Of a DNA stretch of 64,000 bases, positions 34,511-43,766 are shown piece by piece. Below the pieces are notes generated by a model, which worked only from the letters and a program-made list of their open reading frames with translations, was not told the DNA's origin and did not search any database. How positions within the stretch are numbered: position 1 is the first letter of the stretch; the number at the start of each line of letters is the position of its first letter. The translations under genes and the position numbers were made by a program. The stretch is from an uncultured Bacteroides sp. (lineage in GTDB: Bacteria > Bacteroidota > Bacteroidia > Bacteroidales > Bacteroidaceae), in the NCBI GenBank assembly GCA_900552645.1, contig USAN01000001.1, positions 582,693 through 646,692 of the forward strand. Reading direction: 5' to 3'.

Positions 34511-35219
34511 GATTGTCTATATCTATAATTCTAAGTTCAAGCGCGCGGGTTACAAGTCGGCAAGCATTTACTCCACTTCTTTCATCTATTTTAAATAGTC
34601 TGTTTATAAGTTCGTTCTGTCTTTTCTCGATAGACTTTACTCCAAAAGGCATTCCTTTTAGATTTGTTATCATCTCTTTTGTATATCCCAAGGCAAGATG
34701 TCTGAGTAATCTTTCATCATATTCGTCAATATCATAATCTATTATGGCTTCTTGTCTCTTCTGGTCTTGCATTACAGAATTCTTGAATCGTGCAATTATT
34801 TTTTCAAGAATAGGGTAGTTAAATACCATCTTCTTTCCATCCATGAGTGCTTTTACATCTATAGCAGTAAGTAATTCTCCTGTTTTCAGTATTATTCCGT
34901 CCGCACCTGCATCGAGAACGTCTACCCACAATTTTTCATTAAGTATTTCTCCTGTAAATATAAGCACTTTAATGTTGGGATATTCTTTTCTAAGTCGAGC
35001 ACAAATGTCTACTCCAATGGTGGTAGATCCTCCAAGTCCTAGATCTAGTAGTATCATGTCGGGATTATTGTTTTTCAGTAATTCCCAAAACTCATTTTCT
35101 GTCATCGCAGTTCCTATAACTTCTGCATTGGGTATTTCATTACGGAATATCTCTTCAGTACCCTTCAGTTCTAGTTTTACATCTTCTACAATAATTACTT
35201 TAAACTTATCGTTGTCCAT
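34491..35219 (-). CDS. Response regulator with C-terminal HTH-like domain
   Basis: A 242-residue response regulator. The receiver domain (about 6-125) has the acidic pair Glu12-Asp13, the phospho-acceptor Asp59 in MILLDLGLGG, a Thr in LIFTGE and Lys in GIILKTGE. The C-terminal part (about 165-240) contains a LuxR-like helical region (DERLLRHLALGYTKEMITNLKG, then KSIEKRQNELINRLF), probably DNA-binding. It starts 23 bases after the large sensor gene and is presumably its output. I recall such regulators in Bacteroidota paired with large DUF5112/DUF5113-type sensors; the family name is from memory. Confidence 0.88.
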   Translation of the reverse strand: MDNDKFKVIIVEDVKLELKGTEEIFRNEIPNAEVIGTAMTENEFWELLKNNNPDMILLDLGLGGSTTIGVDICARLRKEYPNIKVLIFTGEILNEKLWVDVLDAGADGIILKTGELLTAIDVKALMDGKKMVFNYPILEKIIARFKNSVMQDQKRQEAIIDYDIDEYDERLLRHLALGYTKEMITNLKGMPFGVKSIEKRQNELINRLFKIDERSGVNACRLVTRALELRIIDIDNLEPDEE

Positions 35220-35242
35220 ATATTTCTTATTTTATAATATTA

Positions 35243-38200
35243 TTATTTCTTTGGTATTGTAAACCATATATCATATCCTCCATCTTCTAATACGGTTGCA
35301 TTTATCCTGCATCCTCGTCTACCGGTATATTCATCATGATCGCGTATTATCTGTTTGCAAATCAATAGTTCACTTCCTTTCAGTTTACCGTTTTCATCAC
35401 AATTCATACCCGAATTTTCCGGATAGAACATCAGGTTCAGCTCTTCTTGACTTTTGTTTTCACGTTTATCTATAAAGTCGAAACGCACAAAGTCTCCTTC
35501 AGCATATACTTTCATCTTTAGATTTCCATCGGAAGTGTTGTATAGTGCGTTGTTTATAAGATTTTCTATCATGAACTTAAGCTGTATTATATCACCTGTA
35601 ATGTATAAATTTTCGCAATTTACCTGCAAATCTACATTTAAAGATGTTTTTTTAGAAATATATCTGAAATATTTTATTGCATGATCAGCTATATCTTTGG
35701 TTGCAATCTTGCTTCTACGGAATGTAATTTCATCCAACTGTCGTGCAGCACACGAAGTTAATATTGAGAATACATCTTTGTAATAGTTTACAAGTTCCTG
35801 CATGGTATGAAACTGCATTCCAGTATCGTCCGACGGATTTTCTATATTTATCTTTCCTACTATCTGCTTTATCTTGTTTGGATAATATACAGTTTCATGC
35901 TTGATGGTTGATAGACAGTTGTCTAGTACCAGATTTTGTACATGTAGCATATTCTCTTCATGCATGGCACGACGACTTTCATCCTGAGCCGTTTCTATGT
36001 CACGTTGTTTCTGTTCCATAATTACTACAGCATTGTATACTACTATTGCCACATATCCAGATATAATCTCTAGCATTAGGTTCTCGTCTTCGTTATGGTT
36101 TAGGTTGTACTCTATTGCCATTACTCCTACACAATGTTTTTCGCCACTTATCTCTATCCATAGAGGCAATGATTTTATCTTATCTTCTTCGATAGGTTTC
36201 TTTGAATCGAACGATTTGTGCATGATATCATGCATACGATCATGCTTGGAATCGGAAGGACTGAAGCCATATGTCATATTTTTGGTCTCTTCGTTATATA
36301 CTCCTATTCCAAGAAGATTTATTGGCATTAGTTCATTCATTCCGTCAAACATTACATTTACAAGCTTTCTGGTTATTTCGCTGCTACCATGCATATGTAA
36401 GAAAGAAGAAGTAAATATTTTTTTATTTATTTCAAGAACCTGTTCTAAATTGAATCTATATAGTAGAAGATGCCTTGAGTATAGTATGTAATATCCTATT
36501 AGAAGAATAAAGAATAATACTATACATAATATAATTGCTACTATTTTATTGTTTGACGAGAATTGCATCTTTTTACAGTATTGCTCGAGTGATGCATCTT
36601 TGCTAATTTGTTTGTAAAGAGCTGTATATGCGTTATTGTTAAAGTTATAGTTTTCTATTTCTCCAAGTGCGAGAAATGCTACAGCCGATTCGTTTCTAAG
36701 GTCCAGAATAGTGTAATAATCGGTGTCGAAACCTTTATCCAACCATTTTAATTCGGTAGGAGTATTCTCTCCTGTAACTTTAAGAAAAGGTCCCTTTTTA
36801 GATTCATATTTACTGTAATGAAGGTTTAAATATTTCATTGCACTATCTGCATATGTAATAGCGTCTTGATAGTATCCTGTAACGTTGCTGTTATATACTT
36901 TATACGAAAAATCATTGGCTATTGCCAAAAGGCTGTCATAACGATTAATAGAATCACTGGTGTTATTACTTTTTCTAACCGAATCATGCCCATGACTACA
37001 TCCTAATGTTACAGGAATAAATATAAGAGCGATCATCATAATTCTTATTATTCCTTTTGGCAAGCGGAAATAGAATCGGCTACCCTTACCAGGATTACTT
37101 TCTATATCAAATTTGCATACACGGAACAAAGTATTTGTCTTTCTGTATTTTTCTATAATACCCTTGCAGTTCATTAAGCCGAATCCATTTCCCTTGTTCT
37201 TCATGAACTCTTCATTGTGTCCATTTTCCTTTATGCCTATAGTGCCCGAATCGTATATTTTCTCACCAAGTATACGATTTATGTCTTCCTGAGAAATTCC
37301 GGGACCATTGTCCTTTATAGAGACTTCTATGTAGTCTCCTCCGTCTTCGGCATATAGTGATACGTTACCGCCCTTTCCTGTATATTTACGTGCATTCTCG
37401 GTCAAAGTATTTATCATGAAAAGGGTGAGGGCTTTATCGGCTTTTACTATATAATCATTGTTGGTTATGCTGAATAACTGTTGTTTCATTTCGAATGTTT
37501 TTCTGCCTTTGGCAACGACCTCAAACAACTCATTCAGTTTGAAATTTTCAATATTCAGTGCCAGTGCTCCCTGTCTCATCTTTATCCAAAGAGCTATTAT
37601 CTCGTTGTAATCGTTTATTCGGGTTACAAGTTCGTCTATGTATTGAAGTTTCTCTTTTTTAATCTCACGACTTAATGAATTGTCGTTTATGTTAAGCTTG
37701 TTTACTTCATTTATAATTCTGTCTATGTATGGCATTATGCCTGTAATGATAAATAGGCATGCTTTTTTTACAAGATTTTGTCTTTTGTTCTCTGTAATAT
37801 GTTGTTGGTGCACATATTGCTCTTTTTCGAATTGCATTCTCTCTTCTCCTAAAGAAATGAATGTAATTCCGTTCTCTAAAGTCCAGGATATATATGGCAG
37901 AATTATGTTTATCAAAACTTTATCTTCTTTTTTTATTTTACGTAGACTATCTAGAAACACATAACCAATAATCTGTTTCTTATCCGATGCAATTATAGGT
38001 AATTTAAGGAGTGCATTCTTTTGGGTATAATTCCCTTCCTCATCTACAATTACTATTGCGAATTCACTACATCCTGTCAATGTACATATTTCATTACCTA
38101 CTGATTGCATAATTGATTCTGTTACCTCTTCTATATCGGTAGTTTTCGATGTAACAGAGGCAGTAATCTTGCGTGATATATCTATTGTCTTTTTAAGTTT

Positions 38201-39619
38201 TTCAATATATAATGCATTCTTCTTTCGCCATCTTTTATTTAATAACCAAAATAATACTATTATTATTACAATGCCTGTTATTACAACTCCCAGCATACCT
38301 GTAAGAAGTTCCGACTCTCGTTCTAGTGTTTTGTAGCGACTTTCAAGCTCTTTGTCCTGACGGGTATAGTCAAGAATATCTAGATAAATGTTTCGGTTAT
38401 AGTCTGATTGTGGTTTCATGCCCATAGCCGAGTAGGTTACGCTAAGTTGTTCGCGAAGGCGTGCTATCCATTCTGGTACAGTTTTTATATTTTTGTTGTT
38501 TATCCAATTAAGTTCTATAGACAGAGTATCCATTGGTATGTAAGGACGCAGCAAATCGGCACTATCCTTGCAATTATAATATCTTTGGTGATGCTTATTT
38601 ACATAATCTAGGGCAGTAGTAAGATATTCTAGTCCTTTTTCATTTTCCTGAAGTTCATTGTATAGGCCGGCCAGAGTTCTATATGATCCCGATATTTGAT
38701 ACCAATCACCATATTTTTTAAATTGTTTTATGGCACCTTCGGCAAATCGTAACGTAAGGTCTTTCCATTCTAAATTCTCAGGATTTATCATTCGAATAAG
38801 TCCTGGTCTTCTTTCCATTATTATATCATAATTCTTCTTGTTCTTAAGTAGTTCTGCTATGCCCTGAGATGCATTGGCTTCGAAATATATGTATCCTTTC
38901 TCATTGCTTATACGAAGACACTCAAGCAAATAATTAAATTCTCCTATTACCATATCTTCATATGTAGGTGCCTGATACAGTCCTCCTGATCCTTTCATAT
39001 AGTAGTAATAAAGCAGTTGAGCTGTATCACCTATAAGAGTTTCGTCCATATTTATTTCATTTATAGACTTAAGTGCCATATCGTCTTGCTGTAAATAGTA
39101 GTAATATATAGAAGAAGTTATTGAAAATTCGGAACGAGCATAGTTCAGCCTGTCGAACTCATGCTTTGTGGTTAATGATGATATATCGTCGTTTATTCTC
39201 TTGAAACGATGTAGTGCACTATTTCGATAATCATAGAATTCCTTGTTCATAGCTGTACGCTGACATATCTTCATCATATTTATATCGGCTACCAGTGCTT
39301 CTAATTCATTGTTACTTTCATTATAAACCTGTTTAAACAATCGTTCTGCCTTCTCGAAGTCCATTCTCATGAAAGCTGTAAATCCAAGATTATTAAGAGC
39401 TTCGGCACGAAGCGAAGGGTGATTTGCTGCCAGCTTATAAGCTTCGGATGCAGCTTTGCTAGATGCATACAAGTCTTTATAGTGTAAGCTATAAGAAACC
39501 TTGTTCAGCGAATCTATCTTTGAAATAATATCCGAATGGTTCTCTTTTTTGCACGAAAATAGCGTAGAAAGGAGAATTAGTAGTATTATAAAAGAGGGAA
39601 AATAAACTTTATGCCTCAT
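35243..39619 (-). CDS. Giant double-module histidine-kinase-like sensor
   Basis: A 1458-residue sensor. Layout: a lipoprotein-like signal (LLSTLFSCK, Cys23); a TPR-like helical periplasmic domain (about 30-430); TM near 440-460 (LGVVITGIVIIIVLFWLLN); first cytoplasmic module with a complete HATPase fold (Asn742 in TENARKYT, Asp770 in DNGPGIS, GNGFGLMN near 810); a second TM near 864-882 (IMMIALIFIPVTLGCSHG); a short second periplasmic domain; TM near 1043-1065; and a second cytoplasmic module with a His box (STIKHETVYYP, His1241) but an HATPase-like end without the DxGxG and GxGxG motifs (FIDKREN, LKGSELLICK). It resembles Bacteroidota DUF5112/DUF5113 sensors, from memory. The response regulator and a membrane protein follow. 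Confidence 0.85.
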   Translation of the reverse strand: MRHKVYFPSFIILLILLSTLFSCKKENHSDIISKIDSLNKVSYSLHYKDLYASSKAASEAYKLAANHPSLRAEALNNLGFTAFMRMDFEKAERLFKQVYNESNNELEALVADINMMKICQRTAMNKEFYDYRNSALHRFKRINDDISSLTTKHEFDRLNYARSEFSITSSIYYYYLQQDDMALKSINEINMDETLIGDTAQLLYYYYMKGSGGLYQAPTYEDMVIGEFNYLLECLRISNEKGYIYFEANASQGIAELLKNKKNYDIIMERRPGLIRMINPENLEWKDLTLRFAEGAIKQFKKYGDWYQISGSYRTLAGLYNELQENEKGLEYLTTALDYVNKHHQRYYNCKDSADLLRPYIPMDTLSIELNWINNKNIKTVPEWIARLREQLSVTYSAMGMKPQSDYNRNIYLDILDYTRQDKELESRYKTLERESELLTGMLGVVITGIVIIIVLFWLLNKRWRKKNALYIEKLKKTIDISRKITASVTSKTTDIEEVTESIMQSVGNEICTLTGCSEFAIVIVDEEGNYTQKNALLKLPIIASDKKQIIGYVFLDSLRKIKKEDKVLINIILPYISWTLENGITFISLGEERMQFEKEQYVHQQHITENKRQNLVKKACLFIITGIMPYIDRIINEVNKLNINDNSLSREIKKEKLQYIDELVTRINDYNEIIALWIKMRQGALALNIENFKLNELFEVVAKGRKTFEMKQQLFSITNNDYIVKADKALTLFMINTLTENARKYTGKGGNVSLYAEDGGDYIEVSIKDNGPGISQEDINRILGEKIYDSGTIGIKENGHNEEFMKNKGNGFGLMNCKGIIEKYRKTNTLFRVCKFDIESNPGKGSRFYFRLPKGIIRIMMIALIFIPVTLGCSHGHDSVRKSNNTSDSINRYDSLLAIANDFSYKVYNSNVTGYYQDAITYADSAMKYLNLHYSKYESKKGPFLKVTGENTPTELKWLDKGFDTDYYTILDLRNESAVAFLALGEIENYNFNNNAYTALYKQISKDASLEQYCKKMQFSSNNKIVAIILCIVLFFILLIGYYILYSRHLLLYRFNLEQVLEINKKIFTSSFLHMHGSSEITRKLVNVMFDGMNELMPINLLGIGVYNEETKNMTYGFSPSDSKHDRMHDIMHKSFDSKKPIEEDKIKSLPLWIEISGEKHCVGVMAIEYNLNHNEDENLMLEIISGYVAIVVYNAVVIMEQKQRDIETAQDESRRAMHEENMLHVQNLVLDNCLSTIKHETVYYPNKIKQIVGKINIENPSDDTGMQFHTMQELVNYYKDVFSILTSCAARQLDEITFRRSKIATKDIADHAIKYFRYISKKTSLNVDLQVNCENLYITGDIIQLKFMIENLINNALYNTSDGNLKMKVYAEGDFVRFDFIDKRENKSQEELNLMFYPENSGMNCDENGKLKGSELLICKQIIRDHDEYTGRRGCRINATVLEDGGYDIWFTIPKK

Positions 39620-39651
39620 CTAAGTTCTTTTATTTTAGGTTAGTATGCGAA

Positions 39652-39659
39652 CAAAGATA
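39652..39659 (-). promoter_or_regulatory. Putative -7 box for the sensor operon
   Basis: Reads TATCTTTG on the minus strand, 33 bases upstream of the giant sensor's ATG. Confidence 0.55.
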
Positions 39660-39744
39660 AAATAATAAGTTGAAATGAAAAACTACAATTATGCCTTAAT
39701 GGTATGTTTTTTATAAAAATAGATGTATGGCGAAAAAAAGTGTT

Positions 39745-39752
39745 TAACTTTG
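39745..39752 (+). promoter_or_regulatory. Putative -7 box for the ABC ATPase gene
   Basis: TAACTTTG, 29 bases upstream of the ATG at 39781. Confidence 0.55.
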
Positions 39753-39780
39753 CGAACTACTTGACAATAAGATATAAACA

Positions 39781-41232
39781 ATGCGTAATATAATAAAAAT
39801 AGAGAACGGCATAACTCGTAATCCGGCCTATAGAATGGCAACTCCTCTTAACTTTACTCTTTCTGAAGGCGAACATATAGCCATAACAGGACCAAACGGT
39901 GCAGGAAAAAGCTTGATTGCCGATACTATAACAGGACGTTATCCACTTTTGATGAATGAAGTGAGGTATGATTTCCATCCTTCAAAATCGGCTATGGCTT
40001 ATGATAACATAAAGTATATAACCTTTCGTGATTCGTATGGCGATGCCGACAGTAGCTATTATTATCAGCAACGTTGGAATTCTCAAGATACGGAGAATAC
40101 TCCATTGGTTCGTGACATGCTTCCGGAAGCCAAAGATAAGAAAATGAAGAAAATGCTCTATTCATTATTCGGAATAGAAGAGATGCTTGAAAAGAATATT
40201 ATTCTTCTTTCTAGTGGAGAACTGAGAAAGTTTCAGATTACAAAGACTCTTCTTTCCAGTCCTAGAGTCTTGATAATGGATAATCCATTTATAGGCCTTG
40301 ATGCCAATACACGCGACTTGTTGCATGGCTTGATGGCAAAGCTTACGCAAATAACTTCACTGCAAATTATTCTAATACTTTCAAAGATAGATGATATTCC
40401 TGACTTTATAACTCATGTGATTCCTGTGAATAACAGAGTGTGTGGTGAAAAGATTACATTGGAAGAGTTTAGACAGTTATCTCCAATTATTCCTTCTAGA
40501 GTATTGAGCGAGGAAAATATAAAACGAATAATGGATATTCCTTATTCAGATAATGAATATAATGTAGAAGATATTGTAGAGTTGAATAAGGTGTCTGTAA
40601 AATATGGTGTAAGAACAATACTGAAGGATTTGGATTGGAAGGTGAGATGCGGAGAAAAGTGGGCTCTAAGCGGAGATAACGGTGCAGGAAAATCTACTCT
40701 TTTAAGTCTGATATGTGCCGACAATCCTCAAAGCTATGCGTGTAGCATATCACTTTTTGGCAATAAGCGCGGATCGGGCGAAAGTATATGGGATATAAAG
40801 AAACATATAGGCTATGTAAGTCCGGAAATGCACCGAGCTTATTTAAAGAATCTTCCCGCAGTAGATATTGTTGCAAGTGGTTTACACGATTCGGTAGGAC
40901 TTTACAAACGTTCACGTCCTGAACAGCAACACATATGCGAATTCTGGATGGATATATTCGGTATACTTCATTTTAAAGATTCTAACTTCCTGCAACTATC
41001 AAGTGGAGAACAGCGCCTGGTTTTGTTGGCGCGCGCGTTCGTTAAAGATCCGGAACTTCTTATTCTTGACGAACCATTACACGGACTCGATATGTCTAAC
41101 AGGCGTCTTGTAAAGGATATAATAGAAGCTTTCTGTAAACGTCGTAACAAAACAATGATAATGGTAACTCATTACAAAAATGAACTGCCTAATGTAATAG
41201 ATCATAATATGCACCTTATTAAAAACAGGTAA
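39781..41232 (+). CDS. Tandem ABC ATPase (ModF/PhrA-like)
   Basis: A 483-residue soluble protein with two ABC nucleotide-binding domains and no membrane segments. NBD1: Walker A GPNGAGKS (37-44), signature LSSGELRKFQ, Walker B IMDNPFIGLD, in which Asn replaces the catalytic Glu. NBD2: GDNGAGKST, LSSGEQRLVLLARAF, ILDEPLHGLD with the Glu intact. The arrangement matches ModF (once called photorepair protein PhrA), whose role in molybdate-linked functions is poorly defined. No permease or binding protein is nearby, so a transport role is uncertain. Confidence 0.88.
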   Translation: MRNIIKIENGITRNPAYRMATPLNFTLSEGEHIAITGPNGAGKSLIADTITGRYPLLMNEVRYDFHPSKSAMAYDNIKYITFRDSYGDADSSYYYQQRWNSQDTENTPLVRDMLPEAKDKKMKKMLYSLFGIEEMLEKNIILLSSGELRKFQITKTLLSSPRVLIMDNPFIGLDANTRDLLHGLMAKLTQITSLQIILILSKIDDIPDFITHVIPVNNRVCGEKITLEEFRQLSPIIPSRVLSEENIKRIMDIPYSDNEYNVEDIVELNKVSVKYGVRTILKDLDWKVRCGEKWALSGDNGAGKSTLLSLICADNPQSYACSISLFGNKRGSGESIWDIKKHIGYVSPEMHRAYLKNLPAVDIVASGLHDSVGLYKRSRPEQQHICEFWMDIFGILHFKDSNFLQLSSGEQRLVLLARAFVKDPELLILDEPLHGLDMSNRRLVKDIIEAFCKRRNKTMIMVTHYKNELPNVIDHNMHLIKNR

Positions 41233-41281
41233 ACATAATAAATATTGCTATATATCAATTTAGTTATAATCTAACTAAAAC

Positions 41282-41317
41282 CCCATCCATTCTATAATAA
41301 CGTATAATATGGATGGG
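41282..41317 (-). terminator. Terminator of the FMN enzyme gene
   Basis: CCCATCCAT pairs with ATGGATGGG. On the minus strand it is followed by GTTTTAG, a short T run. It lies 27 bases past the minus-strand stop and also behind the ABC gene. Confidence 0.55.
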
Positions 41318-41343
41318 TATGGAGAATATAAAGTATAATAAAG

Positions 41344-42297
41344 TTAATGTTCTAATATTTCAGTTTTCTTAATTCTGGCAAGATCATCATTGAACTCTGT
41401 TATAATATCGTTCATTACTTCGTCTACGCTTTGCAGTGTATGGAAAGATGATGCTATCTGACCAATTTCAAGTTCGCCTTCATATATATCTCCTTCAAAT
41501 ATTCCTTTTTTTGCTCTGCCCGATCCAAGAATAGCTCTAAGTTCGTCTACCGAAGCTCCTCGTTCCTGTGCTTCCTCTATCTGCTTGTAGAAATCATTCT
41601 TCACAATACGTGCTGGTGTAATACGTTTAAGCGTAAGCTGAGTGTCACCTTCATTGAGTCGCAGGCATCTGTCCTTGAAAAGAAAGTTAGCCGAACTCTC
41701 TTGTGTAAGTGCAAAACGGGTTCCTATTTGTACTCCTTCGGCACCAAGAGCCATTGCAGCGAGCATGCTACTACCGGTACCTATTCCTCCTGCTGCCATC
41801 AGTGGTATGGTAGTAACTTGCTTTACAGCCGGAACAAGGCAAAGGGTAGTTGTTTCTTCGCGGCCGTTATGTCCGCCTGCTTCGAAGCCTTCGGCTACTA
41901 TCGCATCTACACCAACCTCTTCGCATTTCATTGCAAACTTTGTACTACTTACTACATGAGTTACAATTATACCATGTTTATGAAAAGTTTCGGTCCACGT
42001 TGCAGGATTACCTGCCGATGTGAAAACTATCTTTACTCCTTCATTTATTATTATATCTATTATTTTATCCATCTCGGGATAAAGCAAAGGAATGTTTACA
42101 CCGAAAGGTTTTTGTGTGGCAGCTTTACATTTATCAATATTTTCTTTCAGAATTTCAGGATGCATAGATCCTGCACCTATTATCCCTAAACCTCCGGCAT
42201 TGCTGACAGCCGATGCCAGTCTCCAACCACTACACCAAGCCATACCTCCCTGAATTATAGGATATTTAATTTTATACAGATTACATATTCTATTCAT
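41344..42297 (-). CDS. FMN-dependent nitronate monooxygenase / FabK-like enoyl-ACP reductase
   Basis: A TIM-barrel flavoprotein of 317 residues from the ATG at 42297 (MNRICNLYKIKYPIIQGGMAW); six extra residues are possible upstream. Features: PIIQGGMAWCSGWRLASAVSNAGGLG at the start, EGFEAGGHNG with the active-site His region, AAGGIGTGSSMLAAMALGAEGVQIGTRF for FMN phosphate binding, and the C-terminal GQIASSF. The family includes nitronate monooxygenases and the FabK enoyl-ACP reductase; the sequence alone does not separate them. FabK is plausible because Bacteroidota often carry it, but no fab genes adjoin. Monocistronic. Confidence 0.85.
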   Translation of the reverse strand: MNRICNLYKIKYPIIQGGMAWCSGWRLASAVSNAGGLGIIGAGSMHPEILKENIDKCKAATQKPFGVNIPLLYPEMDKIIDIIINEGVKIVFTSAGNPATWTETFHKHGIIVTHVVSSTKFAMKCEEVGVDAIVAEGFEAGGHNGREETTTLCLVPAVKQVTTIPLMAAGGIGTGSSMLAAMALGAEGVQIGTRFALTQESSANFLFKDRCLRLNEGDTQLTLKRITPARIVKNDFYKQIEEAQERGASVDELRAILGSGRAKKGIFEGDIYEGELEIGQIASSFHTLQSVDEVMNDIITEFNDDLARIKKTEILEH

Positions 42298-42413
42298 AAT
42301 ATTTGTATTAATCAATAATAAACAAAGTGTTTACATATATTGTTTGCAAATGCAATATAGTGAAAAAATGAAAATTAGTAATTACATTGCCTTATCGACA
42401 TTTGTAAAAGCAG

Positions 42414-42421
42414 TATATTTG
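42414..42421 (+). promoter_or_regulatory. Putative -7 box for the C4-dicarboxylate carrier
   Basis: TATATTTG, 44 bases upstream of the ATG at 42465. Confidence 0.5.
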
Positions 42422-42464
42422 CATCTGATATTTAGAGTTTTAAAATAAAGATAAAGAGAAAAAG

Positions 42465-43766
42465 ATGTTGTTACAATTGTTATTTGTTTTAGTTGCCATT
42501 ATACTTGGTGCCCGACTTGGTGGAATAGGTCTTGGAGTGATGGGTGGTATAGGTTTGGCAATACTTACTTTTGTCTTCGGACTTCAGCCTACGGCTCCTC
42601 CAATTGATGTAATGCTTATGATTGCAGCGGTTATTTCGGCAGCAGCTTGTATGCAAGCGGCCGGAGGTTTGGATTATATGGTAAAGTTGGCAGAAAAAGT
42701 CTTGCGTAAGAATCCTCAGAGAGTCACTATTATAAGTCCGCTAGTTACCTATCTGTTTACTTTCGTTGCAGGTACGGGCCATGTAGCTTATTCGGTACTT
42801 CCTGTAATAGCCGAGGTTGCCCGCGAAACTAAAATTCGTCCCGAACGCCCTTTGGGTATTGCAGTAATAGCTTCACAGCAAGCTATAACAGCCAGTCCTA
42901 TTTCGGCTGCTACTGTTGCCTTGCTTGGTATGCTTACCGGTTTCGATATAACACTTTTCGACATACTCAAGATATCTATTCCGGCCACTCTTATAGGGGT
43001 TTTGGTTGGTGCCTTCTTCTCGATGAAAGTAGGTAAGGAACTGATGAAGGACAAAGAGTATCTTCGTCGATTAGAAGAAGGTGAAATTGAAACTTCATCA
43101 GTAAAGGTAAATGAGGTTAAGAATCCTTTTAAAGCTCGTATTTCTGTATTGATATTTATTCTTGCTACAGTACTTATAGTATTGTTTGGCTCATTACCCT
43201 CATTACGTCCTTCGTTCGATGGTAAACCACTTGATATGCCGGCACTGATAGAAATCTTAATGCTTTGTGCAGCTGCAATAATACTTATTGTTTCGAAGAC
43301 TGATGGTATAAAAGCTACCCAGGGAAGTGTATTCCTGGCAGGTATGCAGGCGGTAATTGCTATTTTTGGTATTGCATGGATGGGCGATACATTTATAAAT
43401 GGAAATATAGCTCAGCTTACTCACTCTATAGAAGGTGTAGTACAATCAATGCCTTGGCTGTTTGGAGTGGCTCTTTTCGTGATGTCTATATTGCTGTACA
43501 GTCAGGCTGCCACAGTACGTGCCATCGTTCCGTTGGGTATAGCACTTGGCATGTCGCCATATATGCTTATTGCTCTTTTTCCTGCTGTAAACGGATATTT
43601 CTTTATTCCAAATTATCCTACAGTAGTTGCAGCAATAAACTTTGACCGTACCGGTACTACCAAGATAGGCAAATGGGTTCTTAATCACTCATTTATGATG
43701 CCTGGACTAGTAGCAACAGTAGTGTCAATAGTAGTGGGGCTTATCCTTGTACAGATATTATTCTAA
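42465..43766 (+). CDS. Anaerobic C4-dicarboxylate transporter (DcuA/DcuB family)
   Basis: A 433-residue inner-membrane carrier with about 10-12 hydrophobic helices. Family segments: VAIILGARLGGIGLGVMGGIGL, FVAGTGHVAYSVLPVIAEVA, RPERPLGIAVIASQQAITASPISAATVAL, and AVNGYFFIPNYPTVVAAINFDRTGTTKIG. Dcu carriers exchange fumarate, succinate, malate or aspartate and support fumarate respiration, which fits an anaerobic fermenter excreting succinate. The last 4 bases overlap the convergent symporter gene, so no terminator can lie between them. Confidence 0.94.
   Translation: MLLQLLFVLVAIILGARLGGIGLGVMGGIGLAILTFVFGLQPTAPPIDVMLMIAAVISAAACMQAAGGLDYMVKLAEKVLRKNPQRVTIISPLVTYLFTFVAGTGHVAYSVLPVIAEVARETKIRPERPLGIAVIASQQAITASPISAATVALLGMLTGFDITLFDILKISIPATLIGVLVGAFFSMKVGKELMKDKEYLRRLEEGEIETSSVKVNEVKNPFKARISVLIFILATVLIVLFGSLPSLRPSFDGKPLDMPALIEILMLCAAAIILIVSKTDGIKATQGSVFLAGMQAVIAIFGIAWMGDTFINGNIAQLTHSIEGVVQSMPWLFGVALFVMSILLYSQAATVRAIVPLGIALGMSPYMLIALFPAVNGYFFIPNYPTVVAAINFDRTGTTKIGKWVLNHSFMMPGLVATVVSIVVGLILVQILF

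Noticed and set aside
37000..37060. Frameshift or gene fusion point inside the giant sensor gene
   Set aside because: The frame is continuous through a plausible membrane segment, and the resulting topology puts both kinase-like modules in the cytoplasm, so a natural double-module protein is more likely.
41642..42189. Open frames of 105 and 162 codons on the + strand opposite the FMN enzyme
   Set aside because: They lie fully within a conserved gene on the other strand and show low-complexity Cys/Tyr/Phe-rich translations typical of shadow frames.
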